Notes under the pieces: model-generated | Databases searched by the model: none | Told to the model about the DNA's origin: nothing | What the model saw: the letters and a program-made list of their open reading frames with translations, nothing else | Source: Paucilactobacillus kaifaensis | GTDB lineage: Bacteria > Bacillota > Bacilli > Lactobacillales > Lactobacillaceae | Direction of reading: 5' to 3' | DNA length: 32,822 nucleotides | Assembly (NCBI RefSeq): GCF_005405145.1 | Contig: NZ_BJDM01000019.1 | Span: 1-32,822, forward strand | Program-made: the position numbers and the translations under genes | Shown here: piece after piece, positions 25,629 to 32,822 of the stretch | Position numbering within the stretch: the first letter of the stretch is position 1 | Layout: each line of letters opens with the position of its first letter

Positions 25629-26086
25629 GATTTATTCTCCTTTATATCTTCATTAATGACTTTCTGAATTTCAGTGACATCTGTTGCCGTTAATAATTTT
25701 TGTAGCTTATCGTTATCTGTTAATAATTGCATTAATCCTTGAATCACCTCTAGATGACTTTGGCTATCTGTTGCTGCCAGAACAAACCACAAGCTGACTG
25801 GATGATCTTCATTAATTAAATTCACATCGTGTGTTGTTTTTAACAACGATAAGGAAATTTTATGTGAACCAGCTTCCGGCCGTGCATGTGCCAACGCAAT
25901 ATGATCTCCAATATTAAAATATGGCCCCTGTTCATTTGCAATTTCAATCATTGCGTTAACGTATTCGGGTCCAATACTACCATTCTCAATCAACGGCTGT
26001 GCAGCCTTTCTAATGGCTTCCTGCCATGATAAATCAGGTTGCTTATAAATCTGAATTGTATCTTTGGTTAATAACTCATCCAGCAT
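25625..26086 (-). CDS. ulaC: PTS ascorbate-family IIA subunit (UlaC-like)
   Basis: A 153-aa phosphocarrier and the first gene of the Ula operon. The active histidine is H67 in IALAHARPEAGS, with the preceding GPYFNIG typical of Ula/Mtl-type IIA. The same motif pattern occurs in the C-terminal domain of the divergent regulator (MNLGNGVFLAHATPNDG), supporting a cognate pair. AAAGGAGG precedes the ATG. The promoter region contains a full-match cre box, a 7-bp inverted repeat around it, and two direct repeats. Confidence 0.9.
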   Translation of the reverse strand: MLDELLTKDTIQIYKQPDLSWQEAIRKAAQPLIENGSIGPEYVNAMIEIANEQGPYFNIGDHIALAHARPEAGSHKISLSLLKTTHDVNLINEDHPVSLWFVLAATDSQSHLEVIQGLMQLLTDNDKLQKLLTATDVTEIQKVINEDIKENKS

Positions 26087-26132
26087 TCTTATTCCTCCTT
26101 TTCTTAAGGTTATGTAATCAGTTTATACTTGT

Positions 26133-26147
26133 AGAAATCGCTTACAA
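26133..26147 (-). promoter_or_regulatory. cre box of the Ula operon, inside an inverted repeat
   Basis: On the minus strand this reads TTGTAAGCGATTTCT, matching every fixed position of WTGNAANCGNWNNCW. It is embedded in ACTTGTA (26127-26133) and TACAAGT (26143-26149), an exact 7-bp inverted repeat. A possible -10 (TATAAA on the minus strand, 26122-26127) lies immediately downstream, so CcpA binding would cover the promoter. Confidence 0.8.
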
Positions 26148-26178
26148 GTGCAATAATAGCATCTATAAAAGTGCAATA
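26146..26178. promoter_or_regulatory. Direct repeats in the Ula/regulator promoter region
   Basis: AAGTGCAATA occurs at 26146-26155 and again at 26169-26178, a 23-bp period (close to two helical turns). The pair lies directly upstream of the Ula promoter region, next to the cre box, a place suited to an activator. The divergent BglG/UlaR-like protein is the likely binder. Confidence 0.55.
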
Positions 26179-26211
26179 TGTTCATAGGCATTTAAAAGGG
26201 TGTATCCAATT

Positions 26212-28269
26212 ATGATTAGTTTCACAAAAATTAAACATGGCAACGAACTGCTTGATTTACTGAATCAATCGAACAACTATCTCACAGTTGATACCCTTGA
26301 AAACTCACTGCATCTTTCAAGGCGCGGTATTTTTTATCTCTTGCACAGAATCAACGAAGAGTTAGAGGAAGTTAATTTAGATCCAGTGCTCAACCTGCAC
26401 AATATTGGTTATTTTTTGACCCCTGAGACCAAAAAAAGCTTGGATGAAAAATTCAGCCAAGACAGCAATAAGAACTATTCAGCATTATCCAAAGAAAAAC
26501 GACAAACTTTGATTACTTGGTATTTAATTAATAACACGACTGTTTCCATCAACGACGTTGTTTCAATGTTCAGCGTCTCAAATCACACAGCTATCTCCGA
26601 TCTGAACAATATCAAACGGTTGCTTTTGCAACGTGGGCTGAAACTAAAACAAACTGCTAATGGTAAACAGGTCTTTGGTCCAGAAGTTACCATTCGAGGG
26701 TGGGTCTTAGAGCAACTTAATGACGCACAATCTCTAATTTATGGTTTTATTCAACCTGATCCAGCAAGCATTGATTTCATTCAAGATAAACTGCACCAAC
26801 TAGAACAAAATTCCAAAAACTATTTCAGTGATGACGCTATTATGATGATGAGCGAATTCATTTTATGGTTGATTAACCGGCTTAAACACAAAACAAATAT
26901 TTTAACGTCACTACCTAATTCTTACAAAAGCTCAAGAAATTATGATACTAAGTGGGCTTATAGTTTATTGACTCATTTCAATATTAATAATTTATTTGAA
27001 TCTGTATTTTTAGCCCAAATTGTTAATGCCACCCAGTTTTATCAAGTTAACAAATCAGATGAATTAATTAATCGGATTCAACCAATTACACGCAATGTCA
27101 TCGATCGTTTCAACGCTCTATCAGGATCTGACATTCCCGCCTACGTTCTCGAAAATTCACTCACAACTCATTTAGTTAGTACCTATTATCGCGCTACCTT
27201 TGGAATTAAATATACTCATCCAGATCTAAAAACAATTATTAACAATTATCACGAACTATTTGTATTCACTCAGATGGCAATTCGTCCATTCGAAAGTTTC
27301 GCTAATTGTCATTTGTCCGATGACGAAATCGCATTAATTGCAGTGTACTTTGGTGGGCAACTGCGCAATAAGGCAGAGGTAACTGAGATACGCCCAGATA
27401 TTTTACTAGTTTGCTCAAGTGGAATCGGAACGTCTGTTTTACTGCGAAATCAGTTGACATCCCTCTATCCACAAATTAACTTTTCTCAACCACTAAGCGT
27501 TTTTCAATTTAAAAATTACAATTTACAAGATGTAAAACTTATTATTTCAACAATCGACTTACCCACTTCTTCAAAAATAAATGTTATTAGAGTATCTCCC
27601 ATACTAACTGACGATAATATTAAGCACATTGATAACTTTATCGGGTTCGAACAGCAAAAAAATAGTACCAGCAACACTTTAAACGTTGATACAATTTTAG
27701 ATGTCATCAATGACTTTGTTCGGATTGAGAATATTGAAGGCCTAAAAAACGCATTATCTAATTATCTACAATCTCTCAATACCAGTAATAAGAAAATTAT
27801 TGAAACTGAAGAACAAAAAAATACACTAGCTAACTTAATTACTAAAAACCATATTACTTGCCTGCAGAACCCAATGTCATGGCATAAGGCACTTATAACT
27901 GCTTTTAAGCCTCTCAGTGATGAGCATATCGTTGCGCCGGAATATGTAGATAAAATTATTTCGCTAACTAAAGAAAACGGCCCGTATATGAACCTTGGTA
28001 ATGGTGTATTCTTGGCCCATGCCACGCCTAACGATGGGGTCCACGACCTTGGATTAAGTCTGCTAATCTCTAAGTATCCAATTAAAATAGAGACTAACGG
28101 TCATCCTGAAAATGATGTTACTATCATCATTGGTTTGGCTCCCATTGATCAAGAAAGCCATTTGGGTGCATTAGCTCAATTATTACAAAAACTGCAGAAT
28201 TATGAGTGGCTCAACCAACTTAAACAGGTCAACAGCGTTTCTCAAGCTAAGCACCTTTTTGATAATTAG
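26212..28269 (+). CDS. BglG/UlaR-like family PTS-controlled transcriptional activator
   Basis: A 685-aa multidomain regulator, expected to activate the divergent Ula operon. Domain order: HTH about residues 10-55 (TVDTLENSLHLSRRGIFYLL), second HTH about 105-135 (INDVVSMFSVSNHTAISDLN), PRD region about 190-385 (H320 in TTHLVSTYYR, H367 before LSDDEIALIAVYFGG), Gat/Ula-type IIB-like domain with C401 in LLVCSSGIGTSVLL, and a C-terminal IIA domain with H603 in FLAHATPNDG. The first PRD copy is poorly conserved and I cannot place its usual histidines. The ATG at 26212 is preferred, with AAGGG about 11 nt upstream; an in-frame GTG at 26200 directly abuts the same site and is unlikely. Ends at a strong terminator shared with araD. 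Confidence 0.87.
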   Translation: MISFTKIKHGNELLDLLNQSNNYLTVDTLENSLHLSRRGIFYLLHRINEELEEVNLDPVLNLHNIGYFLTPETKKSLDEKFSQDSNKNYSALSKEKRQTLITWYLINNTTVSINDVVSMFSVSNHTAISDLNNIKRLLLQRGLKLKQTANGKQVFGPEVTIRGWVLEQLNDAQSLIYGFIQPDPASIDFIQDKLHQLEQNSKNYFSDDAIMMMSEFILWLINRLKHKTNILTSLPNSYKSSRNYDTKWAYSLLTHFNINNLFESVFLAQIVNATQFYQVNKSDELINRIQPITRNVIDRFNALSGSDIPAYVLENSLTTHLVSTYYRATFGIKYTHPDLKTIINNYHELFVFTQMAIRPFESFANCHLSDDEIALIAVYFGGQLRNKAEVTEIRPDILLVCSSGIGTSVLLRNQLTSLYPQINFSQPLSVFQFKNYNLQDVKLIISTIDLPTSSKINVIRVSPILTDDNIKHIDNFIGFEQQKNSTSNTLNVDTILDVINDFVRIENIEGLKNALSNYLQSLNTSNKKIIETEEQKNTLANLITKNHITCLQNPMSWHKALITAFKPLSDEHIVAPEYVDKIISLTKENGPYMNLGNGVFLAHATPNDGVHDLGLSLLISKYPIKIETNGHPENDVTIIIGLAPIDQESHLGALAQLLQKLQNYEWLNQLKQVNSVSQAKHLFDN

Positions 28270-28294
28270 CCTAATTTAACTATTATTAAAACAG

Positions 28295-28327
28295 AAAAAG
28301 CCAAAATCTTTGTGATTTTGGCTTTTT
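28295..28327. terminator. Strong bidirectional terminator
   Basis: AAAAAGCCAAAATC (28295-28308) pairs perfectly with GATTTTGGCTTTTT (28314-28327) around a 5-nt loop. It stops both the regulator gene (+) and araD (-), which converge here. Confidence 0.92.
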
Positions 28328-28347
28328 ATTGTATTGGTTATTAAGTT

Positions 28348-29076
28348 CTACTTTCGCGCTGCATGATCTTGTGATTTAGCATTATTTTGACCATAATAAG
28401 CATTAGCTCCATGCTTACGGTAATAGTGTTTGTCTAACAAATATTGAGGTAATTCAATATTTTCGCGAGTTAGTTGAAGTGCGTGGTAATCTTCTTCAGC
28501 AACAACCTCTAACACCTTAGCATTATAAACAGCTTTGTCAGGTGTAGGGCCCCAGGCAAATGGACCATGTTGGCTGACTAACGCAGCTGGCACCGCTTCA
28601 TAGTCCAAACCACGTTCGTTGAAAGTTTTAACAATTGTTTTTCCTGTGTTACCTTCATAATCTTCTTCGATTTCCTCTTTAGTGAGGGCATCTGCAGCTG
28701 GCACACCACCGTAGAATGTATCCGCATGAGTTGTGTTTAATGCTGGCACATCCATCTTAGCTGCCGCGAATGAAACTGCCCAAGGAGAATGCGTATGCAC
28801 AATCCCACCAATTTTAGGAAAGTGGTTGTACAAATAAGTGTGTGTCGGCGTATCACTAGAAGGGTTCATTTCACCCTCAACAACCTCACCTTTTAAATCC
28901 ACAACTACCATATCTTCAGGCTTTAAATCATCATATTCCACACCAGATGGTTTGATGACAAATAACCCTTTATCGCGATCAATTCCAGATACATTTCCCC
29001 AAGTAAACGTAACTAGCTCTAGCTTAGGCAAACGCATGTTGGCATCGTAAACTTCTTGCTTTAACTTCTCTAACAT
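28348..29076 (-). CDS. araD: L-ribulose-5-phosphate 4-epimerase
   Basis: A class II aldolase-family epimerase, 242 aa, converting L-ribulose-5-P to D-xylulose-5-P. Zinc ligands are H95 and H97 (GIVHTHSPWA) and H170 (VSQHGPFAWG). D75 (PSSDTPTHT) and D119 (TTHADTFYGG) are the conserved acidic residues, and TWGNVSG and KPSGVEY form the phosphate and substrate site. AAGGAG precedes the ATG. It follows araB by 16 nt, so the two form one operon. The L-arabinose isomerase gene (araA) that usually joins this pair is not in the window: a terminator follows immediately. The close UlaF homologues catalyse the same reaction in ascorbate breakdown, so the enzyme could also serve the neighbouring Ula system. 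Confidence 0.92.
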   Translation of the reverse strand: MLEKLKQEVYDANMRLPKLELVTFTWGNVSGIDRDKGLFVIKPSGVEYDDLKPEDMVVVDLKGEVVEGEMNPSSDTPTHTYLYNHFPKIGGIVHTHSPWAVSFAAAKMDVPALNTTHADTFYGGVPAADALTKEEIEEDYEGNTGKTIVKTFNERGLDYEAVPAALVSQHGPFAWGPTPDKAVYNAKVLEVVAEEDYHALQLTRENIELPQYLLDKHYYRKHGANAYYGQNNAKSQDHAARK

Positions 29077-29092
29077 TTAATTATTCTCCTTC

Positions 29093-30700
29093 TTAATTCA
29101 TTTTCATTGATTCTACAGCTTGTCCTTCAGCTGGTAAAGCTGCCTTATAGTTATCAATAAACTTCTCATACCCTAAAACACTTACTGCTTCTGGTTCTAA
29201 AGTAGAGCTGTCGGGATCAGAAAATACCTCACTATCAAGATAATCAGCCAATGTCTGGCCATCTTGATGATTCTTAGCAAATAATGCTAAAACAGCCATC
29301 CCCCATGGCCCACCTTCACCTGCATTTTCCATGACTGTGATCGGTGTATTAAGGGCGTCTGCTAGTACTTGCTGAGCAACCACTGGTGTCTTGAACAAAC
29401 CACCTTGAGCAATCAAAACATCTGTCTTAATGTGCTCTTCACGTAGTAAAATATCCATTCCAATCTTGAGTGGCGCAAATGCAGAATACAGTTGTACCTT
29501 AAAGAAATTAGCAAGATTAAAGTTACTGTCTGGTTTACGAACGAACATTGGCCGACCTTCAGACATTTTAGTAATGTTTTCGCCGGAAAGATAACTGAAA
29601 TTAACTAGCCCACCAGCGTCTTGATCTCCACGCAAAGAACTATCAAATAGTGCTGCGTACAAATCATTAGGCTTCAAATTAGCACCAATAGCGCGAGCAA
29701 ACTCACTAAATAAATTGGTCCAAGCATTAATATCAGATGAACAATTATTGGTGTGCACCATTGCAACCGGTGCACCATCTGGCGTCGTTACCATGTCAAT
29801 ATCGCGATGCACTTTCTTCATTGGCCGATCAAGCACAACCATTGAAAACGCAGATGTTCCTGCCGAAATGTTTCCCGTTCGCTTACGAACCGCATTAGTC
29901 GATACCATGCCAGTACCAGCATCACCTTCAGAAGGAGCCATTAAAGCGCCAGCCTGTAACTGACCACTCGGATCTAGCAATGCAGCTCCCTGTTCAGAAA
30001 GCTGCCCCGCATTTTCACCAGCCACTAAGACTTCTGGTAAAACGTCCTTAACATCCCATTGATATTGCTTAACAGCAGGCAGCTGACGGAATTTTTCTAA
30101 TAATGATGCATCGTAATCTGCCGACTGCTCATCAATTGGAAAAATCCCAGAAGCATCCCCAATTCCTGTCACACGTTTCCCTGACAACTTATAGTGAACA
30201 TAGCCATCAAGTGTAGTAACAAAATCAATATTCTTAACGTGTTCTTCCTTATTTAATATTGCTTGGTATAGGTGAGCGATAGTCCATCGCTCTGGAATAT
30301 TGAAGTTAAATAACTCCGTTAATTCATCTGCTGCTTGAGATGTGATGTTATTGCGCCAAGTTCTGAATGGTACTAGGATTTCGTCATCTTTACTAAAGGC
30401 CATATAGCCATGCATCATTGCGCTGACACCAATAGCACCTACATTTTTTAATTCAGTACCATACTTATCATTAACCTCAGTAGCTAGGTTAGCGTAACTA
30501 GTTTGGATACCATCCCAAATTTTATCCAATGAATACGTCCAAATACCGTGATCCAACTCATTTTCCCAAACATAATCACCAGACGCGATTGTTTGAAAAT
30601 CATCCGACACTAACACACTTTTGATTCGAGTAGATCCAAGTTCAATTCCAAGTGATGTGTGTCCGCTTACAATTTGATTCTTAATTTCATCTACACTCAT
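29093..30700 (-). CDS. araB: Ribulokinase-type FGGY carbohydrate kinase
   Basis: An FGGY-family sugar kinase of 535 aa, phosphorylating L-ribulose with ATP. The N-terminal phosphate loop is SLGIELGSTRIKSVLV (16-31); the substrate-pocket stretch is TTLDGYVHYKLSGK with GDASGIFPID (about 163-192), including the catalytic Asp region; a C-terminal nucleotide-binding loop is NAGEGGPWGMAVLAL. The sequence type is that of lactobacillar AraB and not that of the shorter xylulokinases, and the linked araD supports the assignment. Tight coupling to araD; GGAGG precedes the ATG. A palindrome resembling AraR boxes lies 62-77 bp upstream of the start codon. Other FGGY substrates (for example D-ribulose or L-xylulose) cannot be excluded. 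Confidence 0.87.
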   Translation of the reverse strand: MSVDEIKNQIVSGHTSLGIELGSTRIKSVLVSDDFQTIASGDYVWENELDHGIWTYSLDKIWDGIQTSYANLATEVNDKYGTELKNVGAIGVSAMMHGYMAFSKDDEILVPFRTWRNNITSQAADELTELFNFNIPERWTIAHLYQAILNKEEHVKNIDFVTTLDGYVHYKLSGKRVTGIGDASGIFPIDEQSADYDASLLEKFRQLPAVKQYQWDVKDVLPEVLVAGENAGQLSEQGAALLDPSGQLQAGALMAPSEGDAGTGMVSTNAVRKRTGNISAGTSAFSMVVLDRPMKKVHRDIDMVTTPDGAPVAMVHTNNCSSDINAWTNLFSEFARAIGANLKPNDLYAALFDSSLRGDQDAGGLVNFSYLSGENITKMSEGRPMFVRKPDSNFNLANFFKVQLYSAFAPLKIGMDILLREEHIKTDVLIAQGGLFKTPVVAQQVLADALNTPITVMENAGEGGPWGMAVLALFAKNHQDGQTLADYLDSEVFSDPDSSTLEPEAVSVLGYEKFIDNYKAALPAEGQAVESMKMN

Positions 30701-30761
30701 GGAAAAACCTCCACTGTTTTATTATGACTCAGGGTATAAAGCAACGACTTTATTGTAAAAT

Positions 30762-30777
30762 ATTTGTCCGTATAAAT
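30762..30777. promoter_or_regulatory. AraR-like operator upstream of araB
   Basis: ATTTGTCCGTATAAAT is an imperfect palindrome (six of eight positions paired between the halves) and resembles the ATTTGTACG-type boxes of GntR-family AraR repressors in Firmicutes, as I recall them. No araR gene is in the window. The site is 62 bp upstream of the araB start codon. Confidence 0.5.
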
Positions 30778-30811
30778 CAACGCTTAACAATATTTATATA
30801 ACAAATCAAAC

Positions 30812-30840
30812 AAAAAAATACGACTCTTCGTCGTATTTTT
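30812..30840 (-). terminator. Rho-independent terminator after pyruvate oxidase
   Basis: AAAAATACGAC (30814-30824) pairs with GTCGTATTTTT (30830-30840) around TCTTC. On the minus strand the stem runs into seven T. It directly follows the pox stop codon at 30846 and separates pox from araB. Confidence 0.9.
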
Positions 30841-30845
30841 CCTCA

Positions 30846-32591
30846 TTACCCTAATTTAGTTAATATTTCACTAAGTGCTGGTTGATCTCCCAATTCGTAC
30901 TGTTTCCTAAAGCCATCAATCATTTCTTGATCAAATTTATCAGGATCAAGAGGCATGAAACTAGTATCAACTGGATCAATATCCAAAATTTTGGCATCTA
31001 GTACAATTGGTTTCTTGTTACCACTGGCTTCTAACTCCTTAATTTTAGCAAAAGCTGCCTTTAGTGAAGGTAAGTCTGTCGCCGTCAAACCAATTGCGCC
31101 CATTCCTTCAGCAATTTTGGCCCAATCGGCACCTAATAAATCAATTCCATAAGGGGCTTGATTAGCTTGAATTTTTTCATGGGCAATAAAACCAAATGAT
31201 TTATTTTCCAAAACGACATTAATCACTGGTAAATCATATTTTACTTCAGTTAACAGATCCTGCATTACCATCGCGTAGCCGCCATCACCAGAAATACTAT
31301 ATACTTGACGGTCTGGATAACTTAATTTACCGGCCATTCCGGATGGAAGTCCATATCCCATGGTTGCAAACCAGCCAGAGAGTGTAAACTTTTGGTCTTT
31401 GTTCAACGGTATTTGCCGCATGGCCCACTCAGTATTGTTACCAACATCTAAACCAAATACAGTTTTATCTGTAGCATTTTCCTTAATTGCCTGAATAACA
31501 CTTTCTGCTCGTAAACCAGCACTGTCATCTGCGGCTAAATCTAGTAACCACTGATCCCAATTAGCCTTGTCTGTTTGTGCTGCCTTCAACCAATTACTCA
31601 TAGGCAGCTCTTCTTTTTGCGCCAAAATAGCATTCAAAAAGTCTTTAGCATCAGCCAAAATTGTAACATCAGCATCATGTTGTTTGCCTAAATCCTCAGC
31701 ATTGTTGTTAACTTGCACAACCTTAACACTTTCCGGCCAGAAACGTGCAAACGGAAAGTTGGTTCCAATAAATAAAATTAAATCAGCGCCTTGAGCTACT
31801 TCAAAAGCTGGCTTAGTTCCCAAACGACCCATCGAACCCATAAAGTTTTCATGATCGTTAGGCATAATTCCAGTTCCCGGAATTGCAGTCACAACAGGGA
31901 GCTTGTACTTTTCAGATAATTCAACAACTTGTTGGCGAGCACCAGCTAATCCTCGGCCAATCCATAATACAGGATGACTTGCTTGTTTAAGCATTTTGAC
32001 GGTCTGATCAATTGTCGCTGGATCAAATTTTGTTTCTACTTCATTTCGAAAAACATTTGCTGTTTTAAATGGTTCAAATTCAATCTCTTGCCCAGACAAA
32101 TCATCAGGAATAATCACAACTGCCGGTCCTTTTTGCGCATAGGCCGCCCGAACTGCTTCATCAACAACGTATGGAATCTGATCTGCACTGACAACCTGTT
32201 TATGGAACACCGCTACATCAACGAACATTGGATCTTGATTCATTTCTTGGAAGAAGTTCGTATTCATAACTGGTGTTTTTGATTGTCCCACAATTGCCAA
32301 AACTGGCGCATGGTCCATTTTAGCATCATATAAGCCATTAAATAGATGCGTTGCCCCTGGACCGGCAGAACCGAAACTAACACCAATTTTACCAGTTAAT
32401 TTTGCATCTGCTGCTGCAGCAAGAGAACCAACTTCTTCGTGACGAACCTGAATATATTTAATATTTTCACGCTCTTCATATAAACCATCGACAGTATTAT
32501 TAATCGAATCAGCTGTAATACCGTAAATATGATCGACGTCCCAGCTTTCGAGAACTTTTGCTAACGCCTGTGCTGCTTTCATTTTTGACAT
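30846..32591 (-). CDS. pox: Pyruvate oxidase (TPP and FAD dependent, acetyl-phosphate forming)
   Basis: A cytoplasmic flavoenzyme of 581 aa that converts pyruvate, phosphate and oxygen to acetyl phosphate, CO2 and hydrogen peroxide. The TPP-activating Glu is in QVRHEEVGSLAAAADAKL (E52/E53). The FAD-domain stretch FIGTNFPFARFWP (about 274-286) separates Pox from acetolactate synthase. The TPP motif is GDGGY (435-439) through N463 (LENKSFGF). The ATG at 32591 has AAAGGTGA 9 nt upstream; an in-frame GTG at 32609 lies before that site and is rejected. Monocistronic between its own terminator and a possible promoter. Acetyl phosphate from Pox would join that made by phosphoketolase from the pentose phosphates supplied by the neighbouring genes. 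Confidence 0.92.
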   Translation of the reverse strand: MSKMKAAQALAKVLESWDVDHIYGITADSINNTVDGLYEERENIKYIQVRHEEVGSLAAAADAKLTGKIGVSFGSAGPGATHLFNGLYDAKMDHAPVLAIVGQSKTPVMNTNFFQEMNQDPMFVDVAVFHKQVVSADQIPYVVDEAVRAAYAQKGPAVVIIPDDLSGQEIEFEPFKTANVFRNEVETKFDPATIDQTVKMLKQASHPVLWIGRGLAGARQQVVELSEKYKLPVVTAIPGTGIMPNDHENFMGSMGRLGTKPAFEVAQGADLILFIGTNFPFARFWPESVKVVQVNNNAEDLGKQHDADVTILADAKDFLNAILAQKEELPMSNWLKAAQTDKANWDQWLLDLAADDSAGLRAESVIQAIKENATDKTVFGLDVGNNTEWAMRQIPLNKDQKFTLSGWFATMGYGLPSGMAGKLSYPDRQVYSISGDGGYAMVMQDLLTEVKYDLPVINVVLENKSFGFIAHEKIQANQAPYGIDLLGADWAKIAEGMGAIGLTATDLPSLKAAFAKIKELEASGNKKPIVLDAKILDIDPVDTSFMPLDPDKFDQEMIDGFRKQYELGDQPALSEILTKLG

Positions 32592-32655
32592 TTTACTATC
32601 ACCTTTCACGTGTTTAACTTTTGCTTACTTTTTGTAAGTAAAGAACATATTAACT

Positions 32656-32684
32656 ACGATAATCTGTTTTTGATTAATAGTCAA
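32656..32684 (-). promoter_or_regulatory. Possible pox promoter
   Basis: On the minus strand TTGACT (32679-32684) and TATCGT (32656-32661) are 17 nt apart, giving a leader of about 60 nt. A short inverted repeat CTTAC-N5-GTAAG (32624-32638) lies between this promoter and the start codon and could be an operator. I saw no cre box here. Confidence 0.4.
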
Positions 32685-32699
32685 GGAATTTTAATTACT

Positions 32700-32813
32700 G
32701 TGATTTCTAATGTTGATTGTGGAGTTCCATTTTTCATCGATAAAACGGGTCTACACTATCTGGTGTTGGTAAATAACCAATATCAGATTTTTTTGCATAT
32801 TAAAAGGACATGA
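32700..32813 (+). pseudogene. Possible short gene remnant
   Basis: The open frame on the plus strand ends at 32813 and contains CGVPFFIDKTGLHYLV followed by a hydrophobic tail. The pattern (V-P-F-x-DK-x-x-x-x-Y-L) recalls small lactobacillar proteins of the DUF6440 kind, in which a conserved glycine-rich C-terminal half follows; that half is missing here. A terminator stem lies inside the frame, and no good ribosome binding site and start are seen. It may be a decayed gene or chance. Confidence 0.25.
32758..32794 (+). terminator. Rightward rho-independent terminator without a known gene
   Basis: A 13-position stem (32758-32770 with 32776-32788, two G-U pairs) has the loop AAATA and is followed by seven T on the plus strand. 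No plus-strand gene ends here, so it implies a short rightward transcript starting in the region upstream of pox, or a leader for a gene beyond the window. Confidence 0.75.
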
Positions 32814-32822
32814 CATCCTTAT

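Noticed and set aside
30780-30800. cre box upstream of araB (minus strand TTGTTAAGCGTTGA)
   Set aside because: The TG and CG are one base too far apart for the consensus, so the match fails at fixed positions.
32610-32757. A full 67-aa plus-strand protein starting with GTG at 32610
   Set aside because: The GTG lies in the leader of pox without a ribosome binding site, and the frame runs through a terminator. Only the later part is kept, as a weak remnant call.
32700-32794. T-box or other known riboswitch before the rightward terminator
   Set aside because: The T-box sequence (GGGTGGNACCGCG) is missing and no known riboswitch core is recognisable. Only the terminator stem itself is supported.

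Overview
The window is about 39% GC by eye and looks like the chromosome of a lactic acid bacterium, most likely Lactobacillaceae. The pointers are strong AGGAGG ribosome binding sites, several TTG starts, CcpA-type cre boxes, BglG/MtlR PTS regulators, pyruvate oxidase, and an AraB/AraD pair of the lactobacillar kind. It is a dense block of carbohydrate and carboxylate uptake units, most with their own regulator. I saw no tRNA, rRNA, CRISPR array, insertion sequence or phage gene.

Layout. 1-2294: a truncated CDS and a GH31 alpha-glycosidase, both leftward, divergent from an AraC regulator (2295-3179). 3228-5171: an NmrA-like NAD(P)-binding oxidoreductase divergent from a LysR regulator. 5237-9974: a leftward operon of M20 metallopeptidase, ACS-type MFS carrier and an N-acylamino-acid-racemase/OSBS-like enolase-superfamily enzyme, divergent from its LysR gene. 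10051-14926: a leftward GH42 beta-galactosidase and MFS sugar carrier, divergent from an AraC regulator. 14998-19540: a leftward operon of MtlR-type regulator, stand-alone IIA, fructose-family IIA, IIB and IIC, and an AlsE/Rpe-type 3-epimerase. 19638-23853: two complete tandem transketolases. 23931-26086: an Ula-family PTS (IIA, IIB, IIC), divergent from a BglG/UlaR-like regulator (26212-28269). 28348-30700: araB and araD. 30846-32591: pyruvate oxidase. 32592-32822: a short region with a strong rightward terminator and a possible gene remnant.

How it may work together. GH31 and GH42 release sugars from oligosaccharides. The two PTS units bring in phosphorylated ketose or pentose/acid substrates. 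AlsE/Rpe, AraD and the transketolases pass these into the pentose-phosphate/phosphoketolase route, and pyruvate oxidase makes acetyl phosphate from pyruvate. Cre or cre-like boxes precede GH31, GH42, the MtlR operon, the second transketolase and the Ula operon, so carbon catabolite control is likely for these five.

The least ordinary points are: (1) an 18-bp quasi-palindrome placed exactly 10 bp from a cre-like core at both the second transketolase and the MtlR/PTS/AlsE operon; (2) a PTS plus AlsE set that would be enough for D-allulose use; (3) an N-acylamino-acid racemase, anion carrier and M20 amidase operon that could salvage N-acylated D-amino acids or other acyl amino acids; (4) an MtlR-type regulator whose IIA domain is a separate overlapping gene.
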